Positions 35,384 to 47,660 of a stretch of DNA of 64,000 nucleotides are shown piece after piece. The position numbers and the translations under genes were made by a program. The notes under the pieces were generated by a model that was not told the origin of the DNA, did no database searches, and saw only the letters and a program-made list of their open reading frames with translations. The stretch's first letter is position 1; every line of letters starts with the position of its first letter. The stretch is from assembly GCA_036971475.1 (NCBI GenBank), contig JBAIZL010000001.1, positions 152,553,544 to 152,617,543 on the forward strand, given 5' to 3'. This DNA is from Prosapia bicincta. Its lineage: Eukaryota > Arthropoda > Insecta > Hemiptera > Cercopidae.

Positions 35384-37026
35384 AAAAGTTAACCCTCACA
35401 AAATTTTTATAAAAATATAATAGTAAAGTGAATCCTTAAATGTGATAATAAATAATGAAGACTACAAATAGAGAGATAAATTTGGAATATCTAGTCATTA
35501 ACTTGAAATTTTCTGTCGACTTTTCAACCATTGACAGTATATGATAGAAAAGTAATGAAAACATTCAACAAAAATAAATGTAAAATGAAGATTCTTTCGA
35601 ATAATTTTTCCTCTGTCACCATGTCATTACTACTACAGTAAAAATTGTATCTCGATGTAAAGATTACTCAGAAACATAGGGAAAATAATAAAACTTGCCG
35701 CCGACACACCAAAAATTAAAAATGTTGAAAAAACTAGAAAATAGACTCACTTTAACGATAAACAGGAAACTCTACAAGCTCAATGAAATCAGAGGACTAC
35801 TCTATAATGTACTATATTGTTGTTAGTAGGTTTGGTTGGGGGGAAAACTTTATAGTAACGTTACGTTAAGCAGGTTGACGTCTGTATGCAACAACGTGCA
35901 AGTTGCATCGTATTGGGACGACGAAGACTTTAATAGTAGTTTGTATACATTATAGTGGTTTTATGCGTTGTTACAGAGTGATTGTGCTTGCTCACGCATT
36001 CTGAGATACGTTGAAAGTCTTTATATAGAATAGAATTAGAAGGAAATGTTGAGTTATAAAGTTTCGTCAGGTTTATAAAGTGAGAAGTTTTTGTATTTTT
36101 AATGTTCGGTGTGTTAACACCAATGTTTTCCCCCGTATTCTTGAGGATTATCTACGTCACCAAGTATACTTTTTTATTGCAATTTCGGTGACGTTTGGAT
36201 AACCTATAAATACCTTTCTTCAAGCTCTGCGATAATGCAAAAATCTACAAGTATTAACAATAAACATTTAATACGTTGCAACAGCTTTAAAAATTTGTAT
36301 TCAAATAAATGCAGGAAAGAAAAATGTAGGTTATTAAAAGGATGATGATGATGATGATGAGAATAAAGGAAAGAAATATTACAGTCAATAGGCTATATTA
36401 CTAAACACACCAAGTTGTGAATACAGCCTACCAGATGATATTAATCTAGCGTGGCGCATAACATACTGCGAATGCAATAAATGAATATTAGAAATGAGGG
36501 TTAAGGAGGGTCTAGGATTAAATGTAGCTACAAAATTGTAAGCTCAAAACATGATATTAGGACTATACAGTAACTTTATTTCAGAATTGCACAAACTTGT
36601 ACGAACAGTAAATTCTCTTAATAAACCCTTACAAACCGAGTGGCGCCAATTCAAAATGGCGGCTAGTTTGGTTAGCTCTAATTGATGATTGAATTCTTGA
36701 GAAGGGTTAAGTGGGACACAATCGCTTAATTAATGCGTTTTATCGTCCACATCCGTCCGTTTGTCCGAATAGTCTCTACCCAACGACTTGGACAGCGTCT
36801 CATGGTTACCAATTCAAAAAAGCATTACTGTATTCATTTTGAAAAGATCAACAAGAATAATAAACGGGCAATTTACTCGGAAAGGAAAAAACGGGGCTAA
36901 AATTTGCTCAATTTATCAGGTAATTTTTTGACAAAAAGTATTTTTGTACATATATTCATAAACAATTAAAGGAACAATCGTTGAAAAGATTCTCGTTAGC
37001 TATACAAATTTAAAATAGCAGTTTAG
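35384..37026. other. Anonymous intronic DNA
   Basis: No gene seen. A short (GAT)n run lies near 36341. A moderately GC-rich patch with repeated TCCGTCCG-like words lies at about 36740-36780. Confidence 0.5.
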
Positions 37027-37589
37027 TTCAGATACCCTACCGCTACTGTCCTTCAGTTACCCTACCGCTACTGTCCTTCAGATACCCTACCGCTACTGTC
37101 CTTCAGATACCCTACCGCTACTGTCCTTCAGTTACCCTACCGCTACTGTCCTTCAGATACCCTACCGCTACTGTCCTTCAGTTACCCTACCGTTACTGTC
37201 CTTCAGATACCCTACCGTTACTGTCCTTCAGTTACCCTACCGTTACTGTCCTTCAGATACCCTACCGTTACTGTCCTTCAGATACCCTACCGTTACTGTC
37301 CTTCAGATACCCTACCGTTACTGTCCTTCAGATACCCTACCGTTACTGTCCTTCAGTTACCCTACCGTTACTGTCTTTCAGTTACCCTACCGTTACTGTC
37401 CTTCAGTTACCCTACCGTTACTGTCCTTCAGTTACCCTACCGTTACTGTCCTTCAGTTACCCTACTGTTACTGACCTTAAGTTACCCTACCGCTACTGTT
37501 ATTCAGTTATCCTACCGATACTGTCCTTCAGTTACCCTACCGTTACTGTCCTTCAGTTATCCTACCGTTACTGACCTTCAGTTACCCTA
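37027..37589. repeat. 25-bp minisatellite, about 22 copies
   Basis: Unit GATACCCTACCGCTACTGTC plus CTTCA. Two variable sites: GATACCC/GTTACCC and CCGCTAC/CCGTTAC. The CCGC form is confined to the left end. No unique spacers, so not CRISPR-like. Confidence 0.96.
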
Positions 37590-38560
37590 TCAATACTTGC
37601 TATATTTCGAATAAAGAGAAATCCTTCCAGTCTTACACGAAATAAACAAACTTATTACTTTTTTAAAGAGTTATAGGCATGCATATGAATAGGCCTATTG
37701 CGTCATATCTGACTAACAAAGACAGATTAAGTTTCGAACGATTGGTTGTTAAATCCAAAATAGCTCTAGGTTTACCCTCGAACCTTTTTACGATCCAGCA
37801 TAGGCGAGCAAACGTAATGCAACGCAGCTATAGTTAATATCCTAGAACGTGAGCAATATTGAAATTCCGAGCAGTTAGTACGTGCTCAACCAATTACAAT
37901 TAGTTTCCCCTACTGGGCTTATCTCTGTTATATGGTCATATACCTGTAGCCAGTATCTTTAGTTACACTGATAACACCGTAATCTTGTTTGCTAGCTACC
38001 ATATTTACATGTACAGATATTATTTACTCGAATCTAAAGAGATATACAGAATCTATTAAGAAGAACAATAATATAGTCAGTGCAATAATAACATTCTACC
38101 AGTTGTATTTTTATTTTTTAATTAGACCAAACAAGCCATTTGCATTCCGACCACAATTGTATCTCTTGAAAAAACAATATGCACTAATAAAAGCAAAAAT
38201 GTAGTAATTGTTCATACATCCATAGTTCCTGTAAATAGGAGACAATGACCTTGAAACGACCTAGTCATCTAACTCTCCGTCGTTATTTGTAATAAAGTTT
38301 AAACAAGACGCATGCTGTAATTTCAAGATTGCTCAAAAGGTTAGCCTTCGTCATTGTTTCTACAAACAAGCCCTTTCAGTCATTTAAACGTGTTATGCTA
38401 CTGATAAAGTGTAGTCTATTCGGTCTTGTGCAGTTCCATTAGAGTCTGTACTGCTACACTGCTACGTTTGCTATTCATTTGCTAATTTCGACGAAGTCAT
38501 AAAATTCGTTATATTTTGGTAGCCGATGTAAATGAATTTGTTTTTTTAGAATCATTCAAA
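37590..38560. other. Anonymous intronic DNA
   Basis: No gene seen; the 71-codon ORF at 37989 has no recognisable features. Confidence 0.5.
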
Positions 38561-39758
38561 AGTTTATATAAGAGTATGAATTGTTGCCGGGTTTTCTAAA
38601 AACGTCAACAGCCTCGTAAATTTTGATGTTACTTGTCCCACTGACGTCTTGAGAGTCACAAATTTAGATAAGAGTAAGAATTGTTGCCGGGTTTTCTAAA
38701 AACGTCAACAGCCTCGTAAAGGTTGATGTTACTAGTCCCACTGACGTCTTGAGAGTCACAAATTTAGATAAGAGTAAGATTTGTTGCCGGGTTTTCTAAA
38801 AACGTCAACAGCCTCGTAAAGGTTGATGTTACTAGTCCCACTGACGTCTTGAGAGTCACAAGTTTAGATAAGAGTATGAATTGTTGCCGGGTTTTCTAAA
38901 AACGTCAACAGCCTCGTAAAGTTTGATGTTACTTGTCCCACTGACGTCTTGAGAGTCACAAGTTTAGATAGGAGTATGAATTGTTGCCGGGTTTTCTAAA
39001 AACGTCCACAGCCTCGTAAAGTTTGATGTTACTAGTCCCACTGACGTCTTGAGAGTCACAAGTTTAGATAAGAGTATGAATTGTTGCCGGGTTTTCTAAA
39101 AACGTCAACAGCCTCGTAAAGTTTGATGTTACTTGTCCCACTGACGTCTTGAGAGTCACAAGTTTAGATAAGAGTATGAATTGTTGCCGGGTTTTCTAAA
39201 AACGTCAACAGCCTCGTAAAGTTTGATGTTACTAGTCCCACTGACGTCTTGAGAGTCACAAATTTAGATAAGAGTAAGAATTGTTGCCGGGTTTTCTAAA
39301 AACGTCAACAGCCTCGTAAAGTTTGATGTTACTTGTCCCACTGACGTCTTGAGAGTCACAAGTTTAGATAAGAGTATGAATTGTTGCCGGGTTTTCTAAA
39401 AACGTCAACAGCCTCGTAAAGTTTGATGTTACTAGTCCCACTGACGTCTTGAGAGTCGCAAGTTTAGATAAGAGTATGAATTGTTGCCGGGTTTTCTAAA
39501 AACGTCAACAGCCTCGTAAAGTTTGATGTTACTTGTCCCACTGACGTCTTGAGAGTCACAAGTTTAGATAAGGGTATGAATTGTTGCCGGGTTTTCTAAA
39601 AACGTCAACAGCCTCGTAAAGTTTGATGTTACTAGTCCCACTGACGTCTTGAGAGTCACAAATTTAGATAAGAGTAAGAATTGTTGCCGGGTTTTCTAAA
39701 AACGTCAACAGCCTCGTAAAGTTTGATGTTACTAGTTCCACTGACGTCTTGAGAGTCA
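38561..39758. repeat. 100-bp satellite, 12 copies
   Basis: TTGTTGCCGGGTTTTC occurs every 100 bp exactly from 38581 to 39681. ACTTGTCCCA and ACTAGTCCCA alternate from copy 4 to copy 11, a 200-bp higher-order unit. The SpeI-like ACTAGT in every second unit would give a 200-bp ladder. Confidence 0.97.
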
Positions 39759-40129
39759 AAATATCACAGTACAATAGAAAATGTTTGATGAGTTTAAATT
39801 TTTAATTTACAAAAATTATAAGACCGTTAATCCGGTCAAAAAACTGTTATTTTCGTCAATTGTCATGAACAATAATATCCATGATATATTAATTTTCAAA
39901 TATTTATTAGATGATAATAATAATTACTTCTTTTGATACCTTGCGGCAGTGGCGGCTCATGGGCATGCTGTACGGTTGCACAACCCCCAAACCAAAGACC
40001 AAATAGCAAAAAATTAATAAATATATTTTTTATGTACGATTTATGTACATTGTTACGATTGACTATTCATTGTATAACATGATAGATCATTATAAATAAT
40101 AACAACGTGTTTAAAGTAGTTATGGTTAC

Positions 40130-40446
40130 GAATTCTTTGCCTTAAAAAAATTAACAATTTTACGATCTACAACCCCAATAGGTTTTAGGCACCAGCCACC
40201 ACTGTCTTGTGGTATAGTGTAGGAGGGACAGGGTAGTGCTCTTTTATTTGGGCAAACTGTATTCAAAGAAGGCAATGTGGCCAGCACGATGCATCGACCT
40301 ACCATTATTACCACTCTAGGCTACTCATTTTCACCAAACTTGGGACTGAAACGTAAAGAAAATTTGTTCGGCTCTACTGGGAATCGAACCTAAAACGCTT
40401 AGTTTTGCAATCAAATGTTCTACCCACTTGACTATGCAGCTACCTA
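40130..40446 (-). repeat. tRNA-derived SINE
   Basis: The minus-strand head has an A box (TAGCTGCATAGTCAAGTGG at 40441-40420) and B box (GGTTCGATTC at 40390-40381), about 30 bp apart as in tRNA promoters. A body of about 240 bp follows, with GGTAATAATGGTAGGTCGAT and a Thr/Pro-rich non-coding tail, ending near a T-rich site at 40130-40150. The anticodon arm does not fold well, so it is a SINE and not a working tRNA. Confidence 0.6.
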
Positions 40447-41117
40447 ACATTTACTTGATAATTTCTTTAATATCTGATAAAGTATACATTTACAACACAA
40501 AATACCACCTTTGGTCACAAGTTATAATATTTAGGGGTGCATTTGTTAGTTATTTTAATAATAATAATTGGGCAGTTGTTGCTTACAATCACACAAAAAT
40601 ATTGTAAACTGAACGACTGTTAGCAGCGATCTATTATGTTCGGATAGCGAAAATATAAAATTAAGTAAAATATCAATAATTGGCTATTTTACTATTAAAA
40701 CCCCTCATAGGTAAAATAGTTAATAAAATAAAATAATTTATGTACGAACTATCAAGACTGAGTTAAAATACACATTTCAAAAAAATAAAACCTCCCACTG
40801 TAAAAACACAGGAACTCCTAAAATAGGAAATGCTTTGACTTCATACAATGAATCGATGATACGAAAATATATTTGCCATAAATAGCAATTTTGCAAAAAG
40901 GATCAAAGCTTTTAAAGAATACTACCCCATAAAAAACAAGTGCGATCTCACACGTGCACTTTGCAAAATGGATAAGTGGGCACGACTGGTCGGCCAATCG
41001 TTCAGGACCCCATTAGGGGCAATAATAATTTAAAATTTGAATCAACAATTTTGAAAATTGGTCGATCGAAGGCGATCAACTCTTCTTCAAACGTACTCTA
41101 ATTGAGTATAAAATTAA

Positions 41118-41158
41118 CGTAACAACCGGTTTCGGCATAACACGGTCATTATCAGGTA
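41118..41158 (-). ncRNA. Hammerhead-like motif, palindrome ACCGGU
   Basis: Minus strand: CUGAUAA (G8 to A), U, a weakly paired GACC...GCC segment, GAA, ACCGGU, U, GUU. The palindrome and the one extra base match the other copies. Stem II and stem I are poor. A second ACCGGT occurs 40 bp upstream (41168-41173), and the GUUACG tail is shared in style with other families. Confidence 0.28.
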
Positions 41159-41404
41159 TATTGCTGCTCTTGATAAAACCGGTCGCGGGTTCAGAGTTTT
41201 GAACATTAGGGTAAATTACTTATTTAGAGGAGTAATTCTTTTCTATAGTTTTGCAGGAAGGGTTAGATGTTGGATGCTGGGGAAGGTTCGATGCGCGATA
41301 CTTGACAACCATTAACAGGAGTTTGCTCTCCGTAACTTGAATTTAAATTCAAAAGTTTTAAACATTAAATAAAATAGACAGCGAGTATTATTTTGGTAAA
41401 AGAA

Positions 41405-41525
41405 TAAAATGTGAGAAGAAAGAAGGAAAGAAAGTGGGAAGAGAAGGAGGGAGGAAAAGAGTTGAAGATAAAAGGGAGGGACAGAAGACAGAAAAAAGGA
41501 AGAAGAGAGGGATGTGAGAGAATGG
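41405..41525. repeat. Polypurine tract
   Basis: About 120 bp almost entirely A/G on the plus strand (GAAGAAAGAAGGAAAGAAAG and similar). The minus-strand ORF over it (Leu/Ser/Phe-rich) is compositional. Confidence 0.8.
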
Positions 41526-41769
41526 TAGACATAAAGTGGCTGCAATGAAAACTTATATGATAAATCAGAACCGTAATTTTACGCTTAAGTCAGCAAATAA
41601 TATTAATAGCACAGTAGGTCAAATGGCAATAAATTATTTAAATAGTTCCAAATTACAATTTCTTTTTATTCAATTAAACATTATATAAGTACACGATACA
41701 ACAATCCTTGTTCGTTTAACATAACTACGTTCTAGTGTTACATTGTTCATTTAGAATTTCATTTGCTAT

Positions 41770-42115
41770 ACTTGTGTTAGGAGAGTCGGAAATAATTTGA
41801 CTAGAGCATTGTTCAGAGTAGGTGAGACGAGAGCTTATCTATTCCGAGAAGTTAGGTGGTATGCCGTGATCAGGGCGCGTCTACAGCCAATTAAAACAAG
41901 AACTAGTGTCAAGTCACGGCCGTTTCTAATTAAACAAAGGGTGGGTGGAAACACAGCTTCATTTACATCCCTACGCGTTAATGAGAGAAGAAGCAAGGAG
42001 CTGATTTTTTCAAAGTGGAATAAACGCTGGAAACAACCACACAAACTTGGATGTACCTTTGCCCACAGTAATCAACACGTGGATGAGGTTACATCGAACG
42101 TAAGTAAATAATGTA
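41770..42115. other. CpG-rich island of unknown nature
   Basis: A GC-balanced, CpG-containing block in AT-rich intron. A 104-codon plus-strand ORF (41797-42111) and a 69-codon minus ORF overlap; neither resembles a family I know. The plus ORF ends at GTAAGT, a donor-like sequence. It could be a regulatory element, an unrecognised transposon end, or an exon of an antisense transcript. Confidence 0.25.
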
Positions 42116-43167
42116 TGCTCCGTAACAGTGGCAAACACTGGGTCTATAGACCTGACTGTGTATGTTTTGCACGGAGAAAAATCTTTCGTTTGTCGTCACG
42201 ATCACGAGAGACTCTTCATACTTTATAACATATGATTTCATTGAACAGCTGATTTTATTTTATAGGTTATGTTGTAGAACAGCTGTTTTAACCCGTATGT
42301 TACGTTACTTTATTTATTGTACATTATTAAATTAAAATGTTAGTGAATATTGTTATCAGTTAAAAGATATATAAATTTATTTATATTTCGATAAATCTTA
42401 CTGCAATTAATTCTTGTAAAGATAATGAGTTATATGTTTATATTGCAGTTTTTGAAATGCAAACTTTCTAAGGCACATCTGACACATTAATTAAACAGAT
42501 TTCAAATAAATTCCTTAAATACATTTTTATTCAGAAATAGTTCAACACCTAAAAAGCTATTTTATTAACTAGATTCTTTAATTATTAACTAAATTAAATA
42601 AATTCTACCAGTGTCTCTATAAGTATATTCTTCAAAGCATTCACTTCTGTAGGTTCGAACCACTGGCTCATTCAATTCCTTCTGTTATTTCCCACTCGCC
42701 TTATATATAACTATCTTTTTCAAAATTTCAATTGTTAATAAAATACTTTTTATTCATCCACTCAAATTCATGTATATTTTTTCTAACTTGTAGTGGCAGG
42801 CACTTGATATTAATACAGTTCTTCATATATTAATTAATTAATTATATTTACTGAATTAATTTTAGTTTTATATGGGAGAAAAACTTTTCACAAAAGGGCC
42901 AAGTTATGCAATAAAAATAAGGTAATTTCGTTCCATTTAGCTTAAATAAGGCCAAATGTTAAAAAGTCTATACTGTGACGACTTGTAGCCTTTTTATTAT
43001 AAAGCTATCTTCATACGCATTAAAAAGGTTTTACAAGAGACGTTTATTTCACCAACACTGTTCCCTAAAATCGTGACATTAGATTAACTTCAAAGTTCTA
43101 TAGAATACACGTTTCGCTAGTTATGGATTCTTGTCTTTACTCGAAAAATATTTATTTCATTTTAGTA

Positions 43168-43168
43168 A

Positions 43169-43231
<63 letters not shown>

Positions 43232-43315
43232 CAACACAGGTTATTCAAATACAAGAATATTTATTATTTGTATTTGAATAACCTGTGTTGTTTTAAATTA
43301 TTAAACAAGAAAACG

Positions 43316-43383
<68 letters not shown>
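43168..43383. repeat. Foldback between two (AT)n microsatellites
   Basis: (AT)n at 43168-43225, then a perfect 29-bp inverted repeat (43226-43254 and 43268-43296, TTAAAACAACACAGGTTATT at its outer end) with a 13-nt loop, then (AT)n at 43320-43383. Confidence 0.92.
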
Positions 43384-43387
<4 letters not shown>

Positions 43388-43499
43388 AAATACGTTTTTA
43401 TTCATTCAATTCTTCACCTTTTTGTTCATCCAAGTGGATGATAATTGGTGTTAATACCCTTTTCTTCAAATATTTACTCATTAATTGAATTAAAAAGGT
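43384..43499. other. Short intronic spacer
   Basis: Nothing recognised. Confidence 0.5.
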
Positions 43500-43570
43500 T
43501 CATGTTTCGGTCTGATTCGAACTAAATGCCTACCTGTTTGAAATCCCGCACTTTGCCACTGATCCAACTT
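43500..43570 (-). repeat. tRNA-like SINE head
   Basis: Minus strand: A-box-like GGATCAGTGGCAAAGTGCGG (43566-43547), then a Phe/Gly-like anticodon region, then B-box-like AGTTCGAATC (43523-43514). No acceptor stem and no clear SINE body, so a degenerate SINE head is the best reading. Confidence 0.4.
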
Positions 43571-44012
43571 ACACATAAGCTTAAATTCATTACTTATAAA
43601 TGTATATGGAATTGTAATAGAAATATTCCTTGTAATACAGAACCATTACAAGAGATGAGTAGAATGACAAAGTATAACCTTCATTAGCTTCATAAATTAG
43701 AAACAAAAACCAAAATAACAAAGAAAAATAACAGTCCAACACCACATACTGTATAGAGAAGGGAAGAGAAATTTGCTAGGAAATTCTCTTTCTATTTTTG
43801 CCACTTGATATTGTTATTCTCGACATATCTATAAACATATTTATATAATCGTAATTATAAATTAAAAAGTAACTAAAATAAAATATTTCTTAGTTTACTT
43901 CAGTAGGAATTGACTAATATATTACTTGTTTATATATCTACTTCTAATGAGAGTAAATACTAGTAGAATCTGTTAAAAACTATTTTCCCTTATTTTATAT
44001 ATATATATTTTT

Positions 44013-44344
44013 TAGGGATGGGCCGATTCCGATTCTCGATTCCAGGAATCGTCGATTCTAGGTGGTACCGAGGAATCGTCGATACTCGATTCTTCATCAT
44101 AAAAGTGTCGATTCCTATTCCTATTTTGTTAACTATTAAAATATGCGTGTGGAGTAATTTATTACCAAACAAAATTTATTACCAAAATTTATTATATTTG
44201 TGTGGAAAAATAATTAATTACCAACTATGCCTTATTTATGTATTAGTTGATTTGAATGAATTAAATGATTAAAGTAAACGAAAATATTATTATTTATGAA
44301 GCAACAGCAATCAAGATCGTAACCATTTCTGGTCGTTTGACATA

Positions 44345-44387
<43 letters not shown>

Positions 44388-44774
44388 AAATGTCAGAACA
44401 ATACACAAAAAAGTACAGTAAAAACTCGATTAACCGTCACCGTCGAAACCGTGGCCATGACAGTCCAGCGAATAGACGGATAACAGATACACTGTATTAT
44501 TCCTCCGAAACTTAACCTTAATAAATTATATTATAGACAGATATCACTCTCATTGTTGAAGGTTTTGTGTAGCCTATTACATTAAAACAGAACTTTTAAA
44601 AGGTTTTGCCATATGACCAAGATGTTAACTAAATTAATGATTAGAGAACTTAGCGTGTAAGCTAATATAACTTGAAAGAATCGAGAATCGACTAAAGAAT
44701 CGAGAATCGAAAGTAAAATTTTAGAATCGGAATCGGAATCGGAATCGAAAATTTTAGGAATCGGCCCATCCCTA
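44013..44774. mobile_element. Non-autonomous hAT-type element (762 bp)
   Basis: Terminal inverted repeats TAGGGATGGGCCGATTCC and GGAATCGGCCCATCCCTA are perfect over 18 bp. Inside are many GAATCG/CGATTC repeats in inverted orientation at both ends. Flanks ATATTTTT (44005-44012) and ATTTTTTT (44775-44782) are a 7-of-8 match, fitting the 8-bp hAT target duplication. No transposase. A (TC)n microsatellite (about 44351-44384) and a nested MITE lie inside. Confidence 0.8.
44416..44494. mobile_element. 79-bp pogo-like MITE nested in the hAT element
   Basis: Starts CAGTAAAAACTCGATTAACC, ends with the complement of CAGTGTATCTGTTATCCGTC, and is flanked by TA on both sides. CAGT ends and TA duplication are typical of pogo/Tigger elements. 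Its position within the hAT element means it inserted later. Confidence 0.5.
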
Positions 44775-44788
44775 ATTTTTTTTGTTGT

Positions 44789-44920
44789 ATTTTAGTCCCA
44801 TAATTATATTATTAAGAATTTTTTCCTTCTAAATTTATCTCGATTATATATTAATGTTTTCAGTCTTTTTTTAGTTCGTGCATTTGATAATGTGTGAACA
44901 TCTGATTGGAAACTTGATAC
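44789..44920. repeat. Dispersed repeat, copy 1
   Basis: Shares a long, diverged match with 48479-48630: AGTCCCATAATTATAT, AAATTTATCTCG, TATATTAATGTTTTCAGTCT and CTGATTGGAAA occur in the same order. The family is not recognised. It begins a few bases outside the hAT element. Confidence 0.7.
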
Positions 44921-45632
44921 TCAACTCGGCTGTAACTTTGGATTCTTGTTATGTAAAATCCCAATTGACCAAATCACTCCGAACGCCAACGGTTTTGATA
45001 GAAGTCGATACAAAGTTTTATAACATCCTTAAAAGCGTAGATAAAGTAGTGGGACTAAAAGCCGAGATAAGGAATGATTACAGAGAAACTTGAAATATAT
45101 AAATTAACCTATCGGAAGATGAAACACGTTCAGAGCAGGCAACATTTACGGCGAACAATTTTATCCTCTTTGATAAATTTTCTTTTTACGCAGGCGTAAA
45201 ATAATTAAGCTCTCTCGTCCTTCCTGTATAAAGTGGAAATCCAGACCAATGTTATGACACCATAAAATGGTTTATAGCACATTCCAGTCAAGAATTACGT
45301 GGTTTTGTAACTTTTTTCCAATTTTGTGTTCAATTTACCGGTTTTAAGTCGCCTCGTTTTACTCAAAACAGTTGGCCGATAGCCTTAAACCATACCCTAA
45401 TGGTCGGCCAGTATAGTCTGGTGCAAAACCAAGTGCTCAGTTGCATTCCCTAAGACCTGAAACAGTGGTTAGAAATAAAACTATCTGGTTTATTGGCTGT
45501 GGATGAACGATTTGATTACTTTTGTTTGATATTTACGTCACACTCCGGTAATATTGTGCACAAAGGAAAAACGATTATTTGTGGGAAACGTATAGAAAAA
45601 AAACTGTATAAAAACTATTGATTCTGAATCAT

Positions 45633-45676
45633 TTCTCTGAAGATGATTACTTTATAATCGAAATGTACATATGGTT
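45633..45676 (+). ncRNA. Hammerhead-like motif, palindrome AUGUACAU (solo copy)
   Basis: UUUCU, core CUGAAGA (intact), U, hairpin GAUUA-CUUUA-UAAUC (perfect 5 bp), GAA, AUGUACAU, A, UGGUU. Compared with GGUUA/UAACC at 8543, the second stem pair has changed G-C to A-U on both sides. Stem I is not paired here. The downstream tail AAAATAAAAATTGTTGAA...AGAGGTTG matches the 8602 and 10790 tails. Confidence 0.42.
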
Positions 45677-45699
45677 AAAATAAAAATTGTTGAATTTGT

Positions 45700-46860
45700 T
45701 GTAAGAGGTTGTTTTTATTTAATATAAACATTTACGCCACAGTTGCTTCAAGTTGTTGTATTTTTTGTTGTGTTTATAGAGAAAAACTTTTTTAACTTTT
45801 ATTATTTTGCAATTCAAAATAAGATAAAAGGCAATGACTAAACATGGTCAACGTATACAGTACAACCAAATCTAAAATAAAGACAGTTTCCAGGCTAAAA
45901 CCAAGAAGTAAAGGATAGATACTATGGGATATTACAATCTTGAAGGGTTGTTTGAGATATATAGACGTGTTAATAAGTAAAGTGTGTCATGTGTAATAAA
46001 ACGTAACGTCTTGCTAAACCAAAAATATTTGATTAAAAACCGTAAAAACTGCTCGATAATTTATATATGCCTACACACATTATTTCTTTACGTCTAAAGA
46101 AGTTTATTAATTTCTTTAATGAAATAAATAAGCTAATAATATTTACAAAGGCAATTCAAGTAACAAAAGAATTTGATGAAGAAGTAAGAGCAATTTAAAG
46201 CTCTCAAGAATAACAAAAAAAATCAATCGATATAAAAAAAGTTTTTATCTAGTTTACTGTGACCAATACTTTCATAACAAGAGTCAACTGAAGACCATTC
46301 ACTTTATATAATAGAGTGAATCACCTTATTTCCAATTAAATACAAACTCTAAGTTTTTTATGAAAAGTCATATAAGTTGTCTATTAATAAAATCGTGAAA
46401 TCAAACAAATTACTCAACTTTTTTGTAACTGGATTCATTAAATATTCTGGATAGTTTGGCCCATGAGCATGTGATGTCGTTAAATTGATTAAGCATTGAC
46501 CTGGTAATGTTTTTCAATTGTATGTACAAATTAAAAAGATGGAATAAACTTTAAATTCACCATTCACATTTTTTTTAATGAAAAAAAAGATACTGACTCT
46601 TGTTTATTTATTTAATGTTTACTACAATTACTATAATTTATTATTATTATAAACATGAATGCACGAGAGTCGTTTTACTCTAGTTTATCACGACAGCAAT
46701 GTCCTTGTCACGTGTTATAAAATTTCCTATACTACATACAGCTTAATATAAATTTCAACGCAGTCGTATAGTTCATCAAAATACTGTAATTTAAAAAAAA
46801 CACACAGATGTTAACAAGTGCATATAAAGTATAAACAAATGTCAGCTGTTTTCACTTCAT
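45700..46860. other. Anonymous intronic DNA
   Basis: AT-rich, no gene or recognised repeat. Confidence 0.5.
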
Positions 46861-47160
46861 TCTAGTGACAGATCATAGAGTACCGACTAGCGACCTGACT
46901 TTGGACTCTGCACTGCTATAAATCCCAGAAATGGACGATTTTATAAATTTAAAATTACTGTCCGAACCGACGACGTGTTTACACGGCCGTGCCAAGCCGA
47001 GTGTGTGGTCCTTGTGTTTCATTGTATGTCCGTGTGTTATTGTTCCCAATTGGTTGTGTAAACAGTCTTGCTTAAACTTTTTGGATTATTTACTGTATTT
47101 TGAAAATAACTACGGGAGAGGAGAGGAATTCTAAACTGTGTACCGTGACACACGGATGGT
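46860..47160. other. GC-enriched block of unknown nature
   Basis: Contains CpG-rich words (ACCGACGACG, ACACGGCCGTG) in an otherwise AT-rich stretch, a CTGCTATAAATCCC TATA-like word and a 67-codon plus ORF with no family resemblance. It may be a promoter-like or transposon-derived segment. Confidence 0.2.
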
Positions 47161-47660
47161 AGTTGTTCAAAAGTTGAAAAGTGACGTCTTTAAATCCCCG
47201 TGGAAGCAATCATTATAAATAATATTTTCAACCTTTAACCTAAAATATAATTAAGAATATATCCACTTCAATTAACTGAAGAAAATAATCGAAGGGAAAT
47301 CACCCTTTGGCTAACGAGTGACAGGAAAGTATTTAGAAATGCAGCAACCATTTAGCATAAAATGCTGCTTCTTACAAAGTCGTATTTTTCTTACAAACGA
47401 TTTATTCTGCTTTAGATTACTTATTGCTTACGAAACATTTCAATATGTTTTAAAGGTATTTTAAAGCCATTATGAAAATTTAGCAAAAAAAATACTTGCG
47501 CTAAAGAGTTATTTCTTTTAAAACTATTGTAACTTAATAGAGGACGAATATGTCCTTTACTCCTTAAACCTTTTGAAAAGACGCTGTGAGGGGGTTTGGT
47601 GTTAACTCATTAACTCAACCACCCGAAAAGTTATAGATTATTTTTAATATGTACAAACTT

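Larger units (their letters stand above)
40447..43167. other. Intronic DNA with minor features
   Basis: Holds a hammerhead-like motif (41118-41158), a polypurine tract (41405-41525) and a CpG-rich island (41770-42115). A possible extra SINE B box (GGTTCGAACC) lies at 42652-42661. No gene can be supported. Confidence 0.5.

Noticed and set aside
37027..37589. CRISPR-like array (short regular repeats)
   Set aside because: The 25-bp units abut each other with no unique spacers and the DNA is eukaryotic; it is a minisatellite. The same applies to the 44-bp and 32-bp arrays.
40366..40446. Functional tRNA gene
   Set aside because: A and B boxes are present but the acceptor and anticodon stems do not pair; it is the head of a SINE.
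41797..42111. 104-codon plus-strand ORF as a protein-coding exon
   Set aside because: Arg/Ser-rich without any motif, and the minus strand is also open; kept only as a CpG-rich block.
42600..42665. tRNA or SINE on the plus strand with B box GGTTCGAACC
   Set aside because: The A box is not convincing and no body is visible; noted only in passing.
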